Shown here: positions 22,720-29,254 of the stretch, piece by piece
How positions within the stretch are numbered: position 1 is the stretch's first letter
How the letters are laid out: every line of letters begins with the position of its first letter
IMG/VR virus record: IMGVR_UViG_3300031963_000540
Location: 1-33,893 of that record
DNA: 33,893 nucleotides
Strand: one strand, 5' to 3'
Source: a virus
Made by a program: the position numbers and the translations under genes
Notes under the pieces: model-generated
Seen by the model: only the letters and a program-made list of their open reading frames with translations
The model's database searches: none
Told to the model about the DNA's origin: nothing

Positions 22720-23345
22720 GGTGAATCACCACCTAAGTTATCTTGTAATCTACGCAGAGCTGAGGTGCATCTACGATCAGCAGTAGATACTGCTACCTCT
22801 AGATACTGTGCTATCTCTTGCAAAGTATTGTTATCGTAGTAACGCATACGAAGTATGATCTTGTCTTCATCTTCTAACTTTAAGTATGATCTCTTTACAT
22901 CTATTAAGATAGCAAGGAGGTTGCCACCCTCAGCAGGTGCTGGTTGCTTACGAGGTGTGCCATCATTGATTAACTCTTGTGCTTGCTCTAATACTGTACC
23001 TTCAATAACTGATGCAAGGATAGATGGCATTAACTGAGCGATAGTTGCAGTATCGTAGAAGGCTTCATCTGTTGGATGATAGCCAGCCTTGCGAGCCTTC
23101 TCTTTACGAGCATACTTCTCTGCAATTCTACGCATCTGAAATGCAATTCTGCGCTCACTATGCTCACGCTTCTCTTTGTTCTCTTCATTAAGTTGATCTA
23201 AGTATTGACCTTGTCTACCGATAGCCCAAAGATAAAGCTCTTGCTTTAGGTCATCTCGTTCTACCCAACCTTTAAACTTACGAGCAATAGAGTTAGCCAC
23301 TGCTGGTACTAGGTCTTGCATAATCGGGTGTAATTCTTTAGTCAT
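22710..23345 (-). CDS. Sigma-70-like RNA polymerase sigma factor
   Basis: A 211-aa protein. Residues 10-45 resemble sigma region 2 (MQDLVPAVANSIARKFKGWV; DDLKQELYLWAI). Residues 152-201 are a convincing region 4 helix-turn-helix (LEDEDKIILRMRYYDNNTLQ, then EIAQYLEVAVSTADRRCTSA, LRRLQDNL). The stretch between is longer and more basic than in typical ECF sigmas. It probably redirects host RNA polymerase to phage promoters, perhaps the late unit, or acts as a region-4-type regulator only. It lies in the leftward replication unit upstream of the nuclease-like gene, which overlaps its end. Confidence 0.82.
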   Translation of the reverse strand: MTKELHPIMQDLVPAVANSIARKFKGWVERDDLKQELYLWAIGRQGQYLDQLNEENKEKREHSERRIAFQMRRIAEKYARKEKARKAGYHPTDEAFYDTATIAQLMPSILASVIEGTVLEQAQELINDGTPRKQPAPAEGGNLLAILIDVKRSYLKLEDEDKIILRMRYYDNNTLQEIAQYLEVAVSTADRRCTSALRRLQDNLGGDSPWQ

Positions 23346-23383
23346 CTACTTTTCTACGCTTCTTATCTACTAGGTGTGCTGAA

Positions 23384-23785
23384 TTACTTAGGCCAAGTAC
23401 CTTCCAAAACCATAATTGCAATAGCAGAATAGTTAAGTAGATCTACAAAACTATCCTTTAAAGATTCATTAGTAGGCTCAGCACCAGTATCTATGAGGTG
23501 ATTGATGCGAGCAGTCTTGTCGTGCATACGCACTCTTAATCCATTAAGCGCACCACCAGGTGCGTTAGAGATATTAGTTGGACCGTAATCTTTATGCTTA
23601 TCTAGAAGTAGATTACCTGCATCATCTAATACCTTCCACATATTAGCAATAAACTCTTTGCTTATCCCTTGATTGGAGGTGGCGATACTGTGATCGTTTC
23701 GCTTTCGTAATCTATCTTGACTATCAAGACTCCAAATGTCGTTAACCATACGGCTAATTCCGTCAGGTCCGAGTTCCTCATACAT
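23384..23785 (-). CDS. Nmad1/DUF1599-like helical protein (MazG-like layout)
   Basis: A 133-aa all-helical protein with LLLDKHKDYGPTNISNAPGG, then LNGLRVRMHDKTARINHLID and ESLKDSFVDLLNYSAIAIMV. The KHxDYGxxN ... RxxDKxARIxxL ... ESxxDxxxDLxxYxxI pattern matches the DUF1599 or nucleotide-modification-associated family, related in layout to MazG-type NTP pyrophosphohydrolases with paired acidic residues for Mg. In phages these are linked to nucleotide pool or modified-base metabolism. Its start overlaps the TOPRIM gene by eight bases. Specific substrate unknown. Confidence 0.82.
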   Translation of the reverse strand: MYEELGPDGISRMVNDIWSLDSQDRLRKRNDHSIATSNQGISKEFIANMWKVLDDAGNLLLDKHKDYGPTNISNAPGGALNGLRVRMHDKTARINHLIDTGAEPTNESLKDSFVDLLNYSAIAIMVLEGTWPK

Positions 23786-24425
23786 TAACTGCCCCCAATA
23801 TCCGTTTTGTCTCTTCTGTACCTTTTGCTAAATATACCTCATTTACATCCATACCAGGTGGCAACACACAGATCGTTGCGTTGATAACCTCTGATGCTAC
23901 TCTCCTAGAAAACTCAGCTCCTGGATTAGAACCATCTTCTTTAACATCATTATCACCTATAACTAATACCTTTCCATACCCATTCATCATCTTTGCAAAG
24001 TGTGGTTTCCAAGCAGCAACACCAGGAACTCCAACTGCAGGTATGCCTAAAGCACCAGTACAAATGATTGCATCTAACTCACCCTCACATACAGCGATAG
24101 TGTCTTTAGATTCTAGTAAAGCACTCACATTAAATAGGTGAGTCTTCTGACCAATAGCCATACCATACTTAGGTTTGCCCTCATCTAATCTTCTAAACTT
24201 AAAGCCAACACACATACCAAGAGCAGTAAAGTAAGGGATGGATAGCCAACCCTCATAGCCCTGATGCTCAGGTAGTGGATCAACCACTGTACCTAAACTA
24301 AAGGACTCAGCTATCTCTTTAGATATACCACGTTCTTTTAGAAACGTTGCGGTTTCTACGTTTAGACCCTGCTGGTAGCGAGTGGCCGCTTGCAGATATG
24401 ATTTCAATTGCTCTTGCGAGAGCAT
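23778..24425 (-). CDS. DNA primase TOPRIM subunit
   Basis: A 215-aa protein with an N-terminal helical part (ETATFLKERGISKEIAESFS) as in the DnaG core, then the TOPRIM domain: VCEGELDAI (Glu114), GVPGVAAWKPHF and VLVIGDND (Asp158, Asp160). These metal-binding residues catalyse RNA primer synthesis. The zinc-finger domain is on a separate gene (24319-24696) whose end overlaps this gene by 107 bases in another frame. No helicase domain is attached; the RecA-like ATPase at 25921-26769 probably fills that role. Start ATG 24425 has only a weak SD, suggesting translational coupling. Confidence 0.88.
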   Translation of the reverse strand: MLSQEQLKSYLQAATRYQQGLNVETATFLKERGISKEIAESFSLGTVVDPLPEHQGYEGWLSIPYFTALGMCVGFKFRRLDEGKPKYGMAIGQKTHLFNVSALLESKDTIAVCEGELDAIICTGALGIPAVGVPGVAAWKPHFAKMMNGYGKVLVIGDNDVKEDGSNPGAEFSRRVASEVINATICVLPPGMDVNEVYLAKGTEETKRILGAVNV

Positions 24426-24696
24426 CTTTAAACCCCAAACTTTCTTTCTCCATTACAACATTGACGGTGTTTCCACCCTTACCGCAGGTATGACAAAAGT
24501 ATAGGTTCTCTACTGTGTTAATCACTGCTGACTTACGAGAGTCATCGTGCATAACACACCTAACTGAACAAGCCCTGCCCTCTCTTACTTCCCCACCATA
24601 GAACTGAACTACTACTCCAATGGGAATTGCGTTCGCATCGGTTCTGCCATTAGTTTTGCCAGACTTCCTACTTCTGGACCAGTCTTGTGCTGGCAT
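24319..24696 (-). CDS. DNA primase zinc-finger (CHC2-like) subunit
   Basis: Start taken at ATG 24696, seven bases after AAGGAGA (125 aa); an ATG 18 bases upstream lacks this SD. The zinc finger has Cys43, Cys47, His50, Cys68 and Cys71 in RACSVRCVMHDDSRKSA and YFCHTCGKGGNTVN, followed by helix VVMEKESLGFKDALARAIEI, the CHC2 pattern that recognises priming sites. The basic tail (SKRRNRNVSKRTW) lies in the overlap with the TOPRIM gene. It overlaps the upstream 60-aa gene by 85 bases, so about half of this gene is dual-coding. Confidence 0.88.
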   Translation of the reverse strand: MPAQDWSRSRKSGKTNGRTDANAIPIGVVVQFYGGEVREGRACSVRCVMHDDSRKSAVINTVENLYFCHTCGKGGNTVNVVMEKESLGFKDALARAIEIISASGHSLPAGSKRRNRNVSKRTWYI

Positions 24697-24794
24697 CCGC
24701 AGTCTCCTTTGCATTTACAGTGGTGCTTATAGGCTAACTTAAAGTGGCGTTTAACATTCTCTTCGCCACCCTTCTTGCAGTGTTCGCAGATCAT
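24612..24794 (-). CDS. Small Cys/His-rich zinc protein (60 aa)
   Basis: The protein starts MICEHCKKGGEENVKRHFKL, then YKHHCKCKGDCGCQHKTGPE. CxxC at residues 3-6 and a dense C-x-C-x3-C-x-C-x-H cluster before KTGP resemble the small actinophage proteins that carry CxCQHKTGPG after a helix. It probably binds two metal ions. The 3' 85 bases are shared with the primase zinc-finger gene. ATGA overlap with the gene upstream. Function unknown. Confidence 0.75.
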   Translation of the reverse strand: MICEHCKKGGEENVKRHFKLAYKHHCKCKGDCGCQHKTGPEVGSLAKLMAEPMRTQFPLE

Positions 24795-24895
24795 TCTTTA
24801 ACTATTTCCTTTTCCTTATCTGGTACTGGCTCAGGTGATTTCTCCAAGCCTTGCATAATCTTAGTAGTAGTTATCTTTCCACTAGGTACTGGCAT
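24791..24895 (-). CDS. Mini-protein (34 aa)
   Basis: The protein reads MPVPSGKITTTKIMQGLEKS, then PEPVPDKEKEIVKE. The start ATG 24895 has a GGGG-type SD overlapping the previous stop, and its TGA overlaps the following ATG (ATGA). Charged and probably disordered. Retained as coding because of this coupling on both sides. Confidence 0.55.
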   Translation of the reverse strand: MPVPSGKITTTKIMQGLEKSPEPVPDKEKEIVKE

Positions 24896-24898
24896 CGC

Positions 24899-25417
24899 TT
24901 ACCCCTTTCGTAGTATTTGATCTAACTCTTTCATTTGTATTAAAGATTCTGATGGAACGTACCAAGTTTTCTCATTGTACTTCCATTCATCCCTCTTGCA
25001 ATCAGCTCCTACCATCCAACCAATTGCTCTGTATGGAGTACCTTTATAATTAGGAGCATTACGTCTAGTCTTATGTCTTAATCCATCTGCTAGTAATATG
25101 TAAATGAGGGAGTCATCATCCCTTATTGTATATCTTAGTTGTGGCTTCTCTCTAAAAGAATATCTTACTTCTCCCAAACCAGGGATATCTAATTCAGATT
25201 TCCATTTATTATAATGTGGCACAAAATCATCTTTGCCAACCATACGGGCAAAGGCTAACTCACTCCCAACAGCAACTGAGTGTTGCCACATCTCCCATAA
25301 ATCACCTTCAGAATAATTAACATTACGGGTTGGATCTCCAAAGTAAGGCTTCTGTCTTTGATATCCAATCTCAACAGAGATGGCTTCCTCTTGTGGAGTT
25401 AATGAATACTCCCACAT
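24899..25417 (-). CDS. Hypothetical protein with PD-(D/E)XK-like layout (EVR variant)
   Basis: Start is placed at ATG 25417 (172 aa), which shares a base with the upstream stop and has GGAGGAG upstream. An earlier open start would overlap the nuclease gene by 45 bases. The core SELDIPGLGEVRYSF, then LRYTIRDDDSLIYILLADGL and RAIGWMVGADCKRDEW, follows the order strand-Asp, Glu-x-Arg, strand, alpha/beta of small phage nuclease-like proteins. Here EVR replaces ExK, so activity is doubtful. Placed between the Hjc-like nuclease and primase genes. A fold assignment would need structure prediction. Confidence 0.65.
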   Translation of the reverse strand: MWEYSLTPQEEAISVEIGYQRQKPYFGDPTRNVNYSEGDLWEMWQHSVAVGSELAFARMVGKDDFVPHYNKWKSELDIPGLGEVRYSFREKPQLRYTIRDDDSLIYILLADGLRHKTRRNAPNYKGTPYRAIGWMVGADCKRDEWKYNEKTWYVPSESLIQMKELDQILRKG

Positions 25418-25767
25418 TATTGTTTCTCCTCCAACCATTGCTCTAGATCTTGAATTACCCAAGCCTGTTCTATTCCTGCATTACGTCTCTTTGCTATTAC
25501 ATAAGATAAAGGTGCTGGTCTAATACCTCTAGCACCAGCATAGTTCTGAGCTTCAGTAACAGCCTCTCTCCAGAACTGCGGTAGATCTAATGACTTAGTA
25601 TTCTTTAACTCTAAGATGTAGGTTTCTCCAGCAATAATAACTACTAGATCACCCTCATCCTTTTGTCCTGATAAGCGCAAGCGTTCAGCATTAACACCCT
25701 TAGATCTAAACCACTTCATTACATCTAGTTCAAAGGATGCACCCTTGCGTTTATTCTTTGCGCTCAT
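25417..25767 (-). CDS. Hjc-like Holliday-junction resolvase / PD-(D/E)XK nuclease
   Basis: A 116-aa protein with residues in the right order for an archaeal-type resolvase: KGASFELDVMKWFRSKGV (Glu13), EGDLVVII (Asp40), YILELKN (Glu53, Lys55), then a helix TEAQNYAGARG. The size matches single-domain Hjc-like phage nucleases that resolve replication or recombination intermediates before packaging. It overlaps the upstream mini-gene by 17 bases and the next gene by TAATG. A VRR-NUC-type nuclease is the alternative. Confidence 0.8.
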   Translation of the reverse strand: MSAKNKRKGASFELDVMKWFRSKGVNAERLRLSGQKDEGDLVVIIAGETYILELKNTKSLDLPQFWREAVTEAQNYAGARGIRPAPLSYVIAKRRNAGIEQAWVIQDLEQWLEEKQ

Positions 25768-25921
25768 CTACCTTTACCTTGTTTACTTTGTATGTTTGTT
25801 GGCCATCTTCTTCAGATACTTCAACAATTCCTGCCTGTATAAGTATAGAAGTAAAAGCAACAAAATCACTTTCCAATTTATTAATTTTATTTTTGACATA
25901 TTGAATCTCCGTATTAGCCAT
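25751..25921 (-). CDS. Small helical protein (56 aa)
   Basis: The protein reads MANTEIQYVKNKINKLESDF, then VAFTSILIQAGIVEVSEEDG and YKVNKVKVDERKE. A coiled-coil-like N-terminal helix (INKLESDFVAFTSIL) precedes a short beta part. The ATG shares a base with the stop of the helicase gene (TAATG). The 3' end overlaps the nuclease gene by 17 bases. Family unknown; perhaps a helicase or nuclease accessory. Confidence 0.65.
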   Translation of the reverse strand: MANTEIQYVKNKINKLESDFVAFTSILIQAGIVEVSEEDGQQTYKVNKVKVDERKE

Positions 25922-26769
25922 TAACCAACCTTGTCTCTCATACTTTCAAACCTTGCATCTCTGTTTAACATACGACCATAGTCATCAGCATCGCTGATCT
26001 GACAAGAGCCATAGTTCGTAAACAAAGTTATGTAATCCTTACCATCTGCAGTGTGCCTACCAAATCTATTCTTAACTGCAGCAACTCTAAGTTGTTGTCC
26101 GATAGGTTCATAACCTAGGGTCAAGATCATTGCTGGTAGTTGAGATACCTTACCGTGAATAGCCCTACGGTGAGGTGGTTCAGTGGTGGAGCCATACTCA
26201 GATTGCTCGCTGACGTGATGAAGTACCATCACACAGGCTTCAGTCTTGCGAGCCATATCGTGCAACTCCACCATTATCTGACGAAGCCCAGCCCATTCAT
26301 TATCTGATTCTGCTGCCACATTCATTAAGTTATCTATCACTATCAACTCTGGTGCGATACCGTAAAGTTCAATATAAGCCTTGATCTCCATCTCTATATC
26401 ATCTAAAGATGGTGATGAATCAAAGACCCATTGAATGTTTTGTACCTGATCAAACTTATCATCATAGTATTTACTATTCTTATTTAAGTTCTCTTCCACC
26501 AGAGTTTGATTATGACCTGAGATATGTGCTGCAGTTCGCAGCATCACAGTAGCTATATCAGTGTCGGCTGAAAAGAAAAGTGTTGGAACATCTGCCTTAA
26601 TTGCGTAGACCAAAGCAAACATAGACTTACCAGCGTTTGGTGCAGCAGCAACCATACAAACCTGCCCTCTTCTAAACCTGATTTGCTTGGACTTTAAATC
26701 ATTCCAAACATCAGGTAGAGGAGTAGCCTTTGTAGTTGTGCTATTCCAAGCCCTGCGTAAATTAAGCAA
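25921..26769 (-). CDS. DnaB/RecA-like replicative ATPase
   Basis: A 282-aa single RecA-fold domain. Walker A APNAGKS (residues 43-49), Walker B LIVIDN (142-147), an MVLHHVSE H-loop (181-188) and a later KNRFGRHTADGKDY segment are typical of DnaB-family helicase C-terminal domains. It lacks the N-terminal DnaB domain and may act as a hexameric helicase with the split primase. Start is TTG 26769, inside the end of whiB (eight-base overlap), with GAGAGG upstream. A RadA-type recombinase-related ATPase is less likely. Confidence 0.88.
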   Translation of the reverse strand: MLNLRRAWNSTTTKATPLPDVWNDLKSKQIRFRRGQVCMVAAAPNAGKSMFALVYAIKADVPTLFFSADTDIATVMLRTAAHISGHNQTLVEENLNKNSKYYDDKFDQVQNIQWVFDSSPSLDDIEMEIKAYIELYGIAPELIVIDNLMNVAAESDNEWAGLRQIMVELHDMARKTEACVMVLHHVSEQSEYGSTTEPPHRRAIHGKVSQLPAMILTLGYEPIGQQLRVAAVKNRFGRHTADGKDYITLFTNYGSCQISDADDYGRMLNRDARFESMRDKVG

Positions 26770-27019
26770 CGTCTGCCTCTCTCAAGGTTATACCTCGTTG
26801 TCTACGAATCCTCTTGCGTTCTACCGCACTAAGACCGCCCCATATTCCAAACCGTTCATTCCTGATGCCCCACTCTGCACACTCTTGCAAGTGGGGACAT
26901 CTCTTACACATTGATTTTAACTGTGATATCAGTACTCTGTCTTCCCCAAGTTCGGGAAAGAATAATTCAGTGGAGATTTCTTGACAGAGTGGGTCCTCAT
27001 AAGAAGCAGGCCCCCGCAT
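26762..27019 (-). CDS. whiB: WhiB-family iron-sulfur regulator
   Basis: An 85-aa protein with four conserved Cys (12, 38, 41, 47) that bind a 4Fe-4S cluster, the GIWGG turn (58-62) and a basic C-terminal segment (ERKRIRRQRG) for DNA contact. WhiB-like proteins bind sigma region 4 and DNA in Actinobacteria; phage versions (as in mycobacteriophage TM4) can reprogramme host expression and exclude superinfection. Here it sits in the replication unit with a sigma-like gene (22710-23345), a natural partner. No strong SD is visible, so it may be translated by coupling. Confidence 0.95.
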   Translation of the reverse strand: MRGPASYEDPLCQEISTELFFPELGEDRVLISQLKSMCKRCPHLQECAEWGIRNERFGIWGGLSAVERKRIRRQRGITLREADVA

Positions 27020-27022
27020 TAG

Positions 27023-27391
27023 TTATCTAATCCAGACTGTATCGCACTTATCTGTTGCACCCTTAGGTGCAGCGCACATCCATCCCTTCCAAGGACCCTT
27101 AGTTCCTTGTCCAGATCTAAAGCTCATAGCACCGTGCTTACAATCAGGTGCATCTCCTGATGGTACCACTGTGGTACCACCCAATACCTTCTTAGCATAG
27201 GCAACTGCGCCACCTGTTGGTTGTGCAGTAGCACCAAGTGTGGTGCCAGTAGAAGTAATTAGTGTTGATAGGTCAGCGATTGATGTTAGAGATGCCTCTA
27301 ACTCTGCCTGACTTGTTGCATATAGATTAACTAATGTTCCATCAGCCAACTTATAGTTGATCTGAAACTTAGTTGATTCAGGTGCAGCCAT
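27023..27391 (-). CDS. Conserved actinophage protein with Cys-containing C-terminus (122 aa)
   Basis: The N-terminal half (KFQINYKLADGTLVNLYATS) is alpha/beta with a Thr-rich linker. The C-terminal half has DAPDCKHGAMSFRSGQGTKG, then PWKGWMCAAPKGATDKCDTV. The CxHGxM...WKGxxCxxPKGxxxxC pattern is a phage zinc-knuckle motif that often appears next to RecB/Cas4-type nucleases. It starts directly after the nuclease stop (TAA, ATG). A nuclease or helicase accessory role is inferred from this neighbourhood. Confidence 0.75.
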   Translation of the reverse strand: MAAPESTKFQINYKLADGTLVNLYATSQAELEASLTSIADLSTLITSTGTTLGATAQPTGGAVAYAKKVLGGTTVVPSGDAPDCKHGAMSFRSGQGTKGPWKGWMCAAPKGATDKCDTVWIR

Positions 27392-28345
27392 TTATTTTCC
27401 TCCAGTTTTTATATTTAATCTAGCGAAAGGTTGTCCCTCCACCTTTGGTACAAAGCCTAGTAGTTTTTCTACTTCGGCTGTGTCAACTGTAGCCCTGCCA
27501 CTAACAGTTGTCCAAGTTATCTGAACACCACTAGCAGTCTCTCCAGTTATACCGTCAAACGCAGTTCGTAATGAATCTCGCTTTTCGGTCAGCTCTTTGA
27601 TTTGTTGATCTAGTTGTAAGTACATCAAGGCTGAGTGATCAACATTGTTATCTTCAATAACAGGTAGGTCATCCTTGATACGTTCTTTTTTTAAGCCAGA
27701 GCAACCAATCTCACCTGTAGCATCAAAGTACTTACAGTATGACTTGCAGTAATTCTGATCTCTCTCAGGATCTGGTACTACCTCTGAGTCTTTAACTCCC
27801 GCTAACCAGTTAAGAGCCTCTTCAGCAATAGCAGGATCATATGGTTCTGAGTGAACTAATACATCTCGCTCATCACCATCTCTGGCTATGGCTACAAGAT
27901 TAACAGTTCGGACTTTCCCCTTGCCCGACTTGTCAAGCAGGTAGCCATAGACCTGAACTTGCCAGCGTTGTTGTGTTGAAGGAAAGTAAGAAAGGTTTTG
28001 TTTCTTAACTGTCTTCCAATCTACAACATCACCTGACTCTGGAATGAATAGATCTATATGAGCTTTCATACCAGAATACTCAACTGCAGTTTCAACCCAA
28101 TACTTCTCGCCCTTTGGATCTACACTGCGTATTGCTTCCTCAATAGTAGCGTGGATAGCAGTACCCATAATCGCTGCTAACTTTAATTCGTTCTCATTAG
28201 TTTCAGGTTGATCGTTAAGACGATACCAAACTTTTCTACGGCAACCACCTAACTCAGATGGACCTACCTGTGTCTGTTTAGATCTAGCCCTACCAGCATC
28301 CTTAGCCCGTAGTACTTGTAGTAGTAATTCTTTTGGGTCGCTCAT
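27392..28345 (-). CDS. Cas4/RecB-type PD-(D/E)XK exonuclease
   Basis: I use ATG 28345 because it makes an ATGA overlap with the upstream stop (317 aa); an ATG four codons earlier is possible. The core has GTAIHATIEE (His65), HIDLF (Asp98), DVVDWKT (Asp109, Lys111) and a QVQVYGYLL QxxxY motif. Cys35 in GGCRRKVWY and Cys200, Cys204 and Cys215 in the C-terminal YCKSYC...IGC could ligate a 4Fe-4S cluster, as in Cas4 and AddB. The last 100 residues form a coiled coil (DQQIKELTEKRDSLRTAF). Likely role is 5' end resection in recombination-linked replication. Confidence 0.9.
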   Translation of the reverse strand: MSDPKELLLQVLRAKDAGRARSKQTQVGPSELGGCRRKVWYRLNDQPETNENELKLAAIMGTAIHATIEEAIRSVDPKGEKYWVETAVEYSGMKAHIDLFIPESGDVVDWKTVKKQNLSYFPSTQQRWQVQVYGYLLDKSGKGKVRTVNLVAIARDGDERDVLVHSEPYDPAIAEEALNWLAGVKDSEVVPDPERDQNYCKSYCKYFDATGEIGCSGLKKERIKDDLPVIEDNNVDHSALMYLQLDQQIKELTEKRDSLRTAFDGITGETASGVQITWTTVSGRATVDTAEVEKLLGFVPKVEGQPFARLNIKTGGK

Positions 28346-28512
28346 ATGGACATCCATCCTTCATACTGTGCATCAGGATTGTCCTGTAGCCACTGTGCTC
28401 TCATCTTGTTTTGCTCCTCCCAATTCATATCAGAGTCCCTACTTGATTTCAACCCATCCTCATAACCTTTTTCGTAGGCCTCTTGGATAGCAAACTTCCT
28501 AGTCTTGTTCAT
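28342..28512 (-). CDS. Small charged protein (56 aa)
   Basis: The protein reads MNKTRKFAIQEAYEKGYEDG, then LKSSRDSDMNWEEQNKMRAQ. It has a helical pattern with an AYEKGYEDGL block, and a C-terminal part rich in Gln, Asp and Trp (WLQDNPDAQYEGWMSI). ATG 28512 shares one base with the preceding stop. ATGA overlap with the nuclease gene downstream. Function unknown; probably helical. Confidence 0.7.
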   Translation of the reverse strand: MNKTRKFAIQEAYEKGYEDGLKSSRDSDMNWEEQNKMRAQWLQDNPDAQYEGWMSI

Positions 28513-29087
28513 TATTTTTTCCTTCTCTTCTGCACCGCAATCTGAATTGGTGGGCAGGTATTAATATCTAATAAGCTGGCTATCTCAACCGCTTTTTGTG
28601 CCAACTGTGCTGCTTCATCTTGTACTAGAAACTTATCGCTTTGCCTGTTATACATATACCCAAGTGCAAACTGACCACCTGAACCAATACCGTAGTAGTT
28701 TGCTTCTGATTGTATAAAGGACATATCAGATGCAATATGGAATATAACTCCATTAAAGGCTATTAGATAATCAAAGCCAGCATCTTTATCTTTATCATTA
28801 TCATTCCAAGCATAACCATTCTCATTGAAGGTTTTAATGATTGAAGGAATAATTCTCTTACCCATAAACTGCACTGGGTCATAGGTAACTTTATATGATG
28901 GTGGGTTCCAGTTATATGTAAGGATATCTCCTGGTCTAGTATCACCAGTAATGGCTAGTAGATACTGACCTTTCTCAATTATCTTTGGAGTTTTTAAGGA
29001 TATAGTTCTAAGGTTATCTTCTGTGATCTGCGAATCCGCAGCTAATATACAGAAGTCTTTACCTTGTATACCTACAACTGTAGTCAC
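28512..29087 (-). CDS. Proteasome beta/HslV-like Ntn hydrolase
   Basis: A 191-aa protein starting (M)TTVVGIQGKDFCILAADSQI. After Met removal the first Thr is the catalytic N-terminal nucleophile. Asp17 (ILAADSQ, mature numbering) and Lys31 or Lys34 (SLKTPKI) are placed as in HslV and 20S beta subunits. A later GIGSGGQFALGYMY matches the conserved G-rich SGG segment. There is no propeptide, as in HslV. No ATPase partner (HslU, ARC/Mpa) was seen. Start GTG 29087 has AGGAG seven bases upstream. First gene of the leftward replication unit. Could cleave host proteins, alter the host proteasome, or serve assembly. Confidence 0.85.
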   Translation of the reverse strand: MTTVVGIQGKDFCILAADSQITEDNLRTISLKTPKIIEKGQYLLAITGDTRPGDILTYNWNPPSYKVTYDPVQFMGKRIIPSIIKTFNENGYAWNDNDKDKDAGFDYLIAFNGVIFHIASDMSFIQSEANYYGIGSGGQFALGYMYNRQSDKFLVQDEAAQLAQKAVEIASLLDINTCPPIQIAVQKRRKK

Positions 29088-29103
29088 TATCTCTCCTATC
29101 TCT

Positions 29104-29112
29104 TGTGGATAA
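29104..29112 (-). promoter_or_regulatory. TTATCCACA element before the proteasome-like gene
   Basis: TTATCCACAAGAGA on the minus strand sits just before the SD of the replication unit, nearly identical to TTATCCACAAGGGA before terL (16708 region). It is a perfect DnaA-box core. A shared regulator or DnaA binding at two leftward unit leaders is possible. Confidence 0.5.
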
Positions 29113-29219
29113 TGGTAGTGGAAAGAAACTCAACACACCAGTAGCGACACGCCGCGTATGATTCCCCTTAGTGGGTTCGGAATTGATTACAATATGAGCC
29201 GTGAGGCGAATTAAAACAG

Positions 29220-29239
29220 GCGGCGCTCTAAAGCGCCGC
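29220..29239 (+). other. GC-rich hairpin before or at the start of the rightward zinc-ribbon gene
   Basis: GCGGCGCT (29220-29227), loop CTAA, AGCGCCGC (29232-29239): a perfect eight-base-pair stem with a tetraloop, no U-run. With the ATG at 29255 it is in the leader; with GTG 29201 it would be inside the coding sequence. Possible attenuator or stability element. Confidence 0.5.
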
Positions 29240-29254
29240 AGTGGTACGGTCTTT

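Noticed and set aside
24319-24425. Programmed frameshift fusing the primase halves
   Set aside because: The needed shift is +1. The GGGTTTAAA run is not in the phase for standard -1 slippage, and the downstream gene has its own ATG. Kept only as a test.
27165-27185. Repeated GGTACCAC sequence
   Set aside because: It lies inside a coding region where it encodes a Thr/Val-rich stretch. It is best explained by codon repetition.
29140-29200. tRNA-like GGGTTCGGAATT segment
   Set aside because: No acceptor stem or anticodon arm could be paired around it. No tRNA was found elsewhere in the window either.
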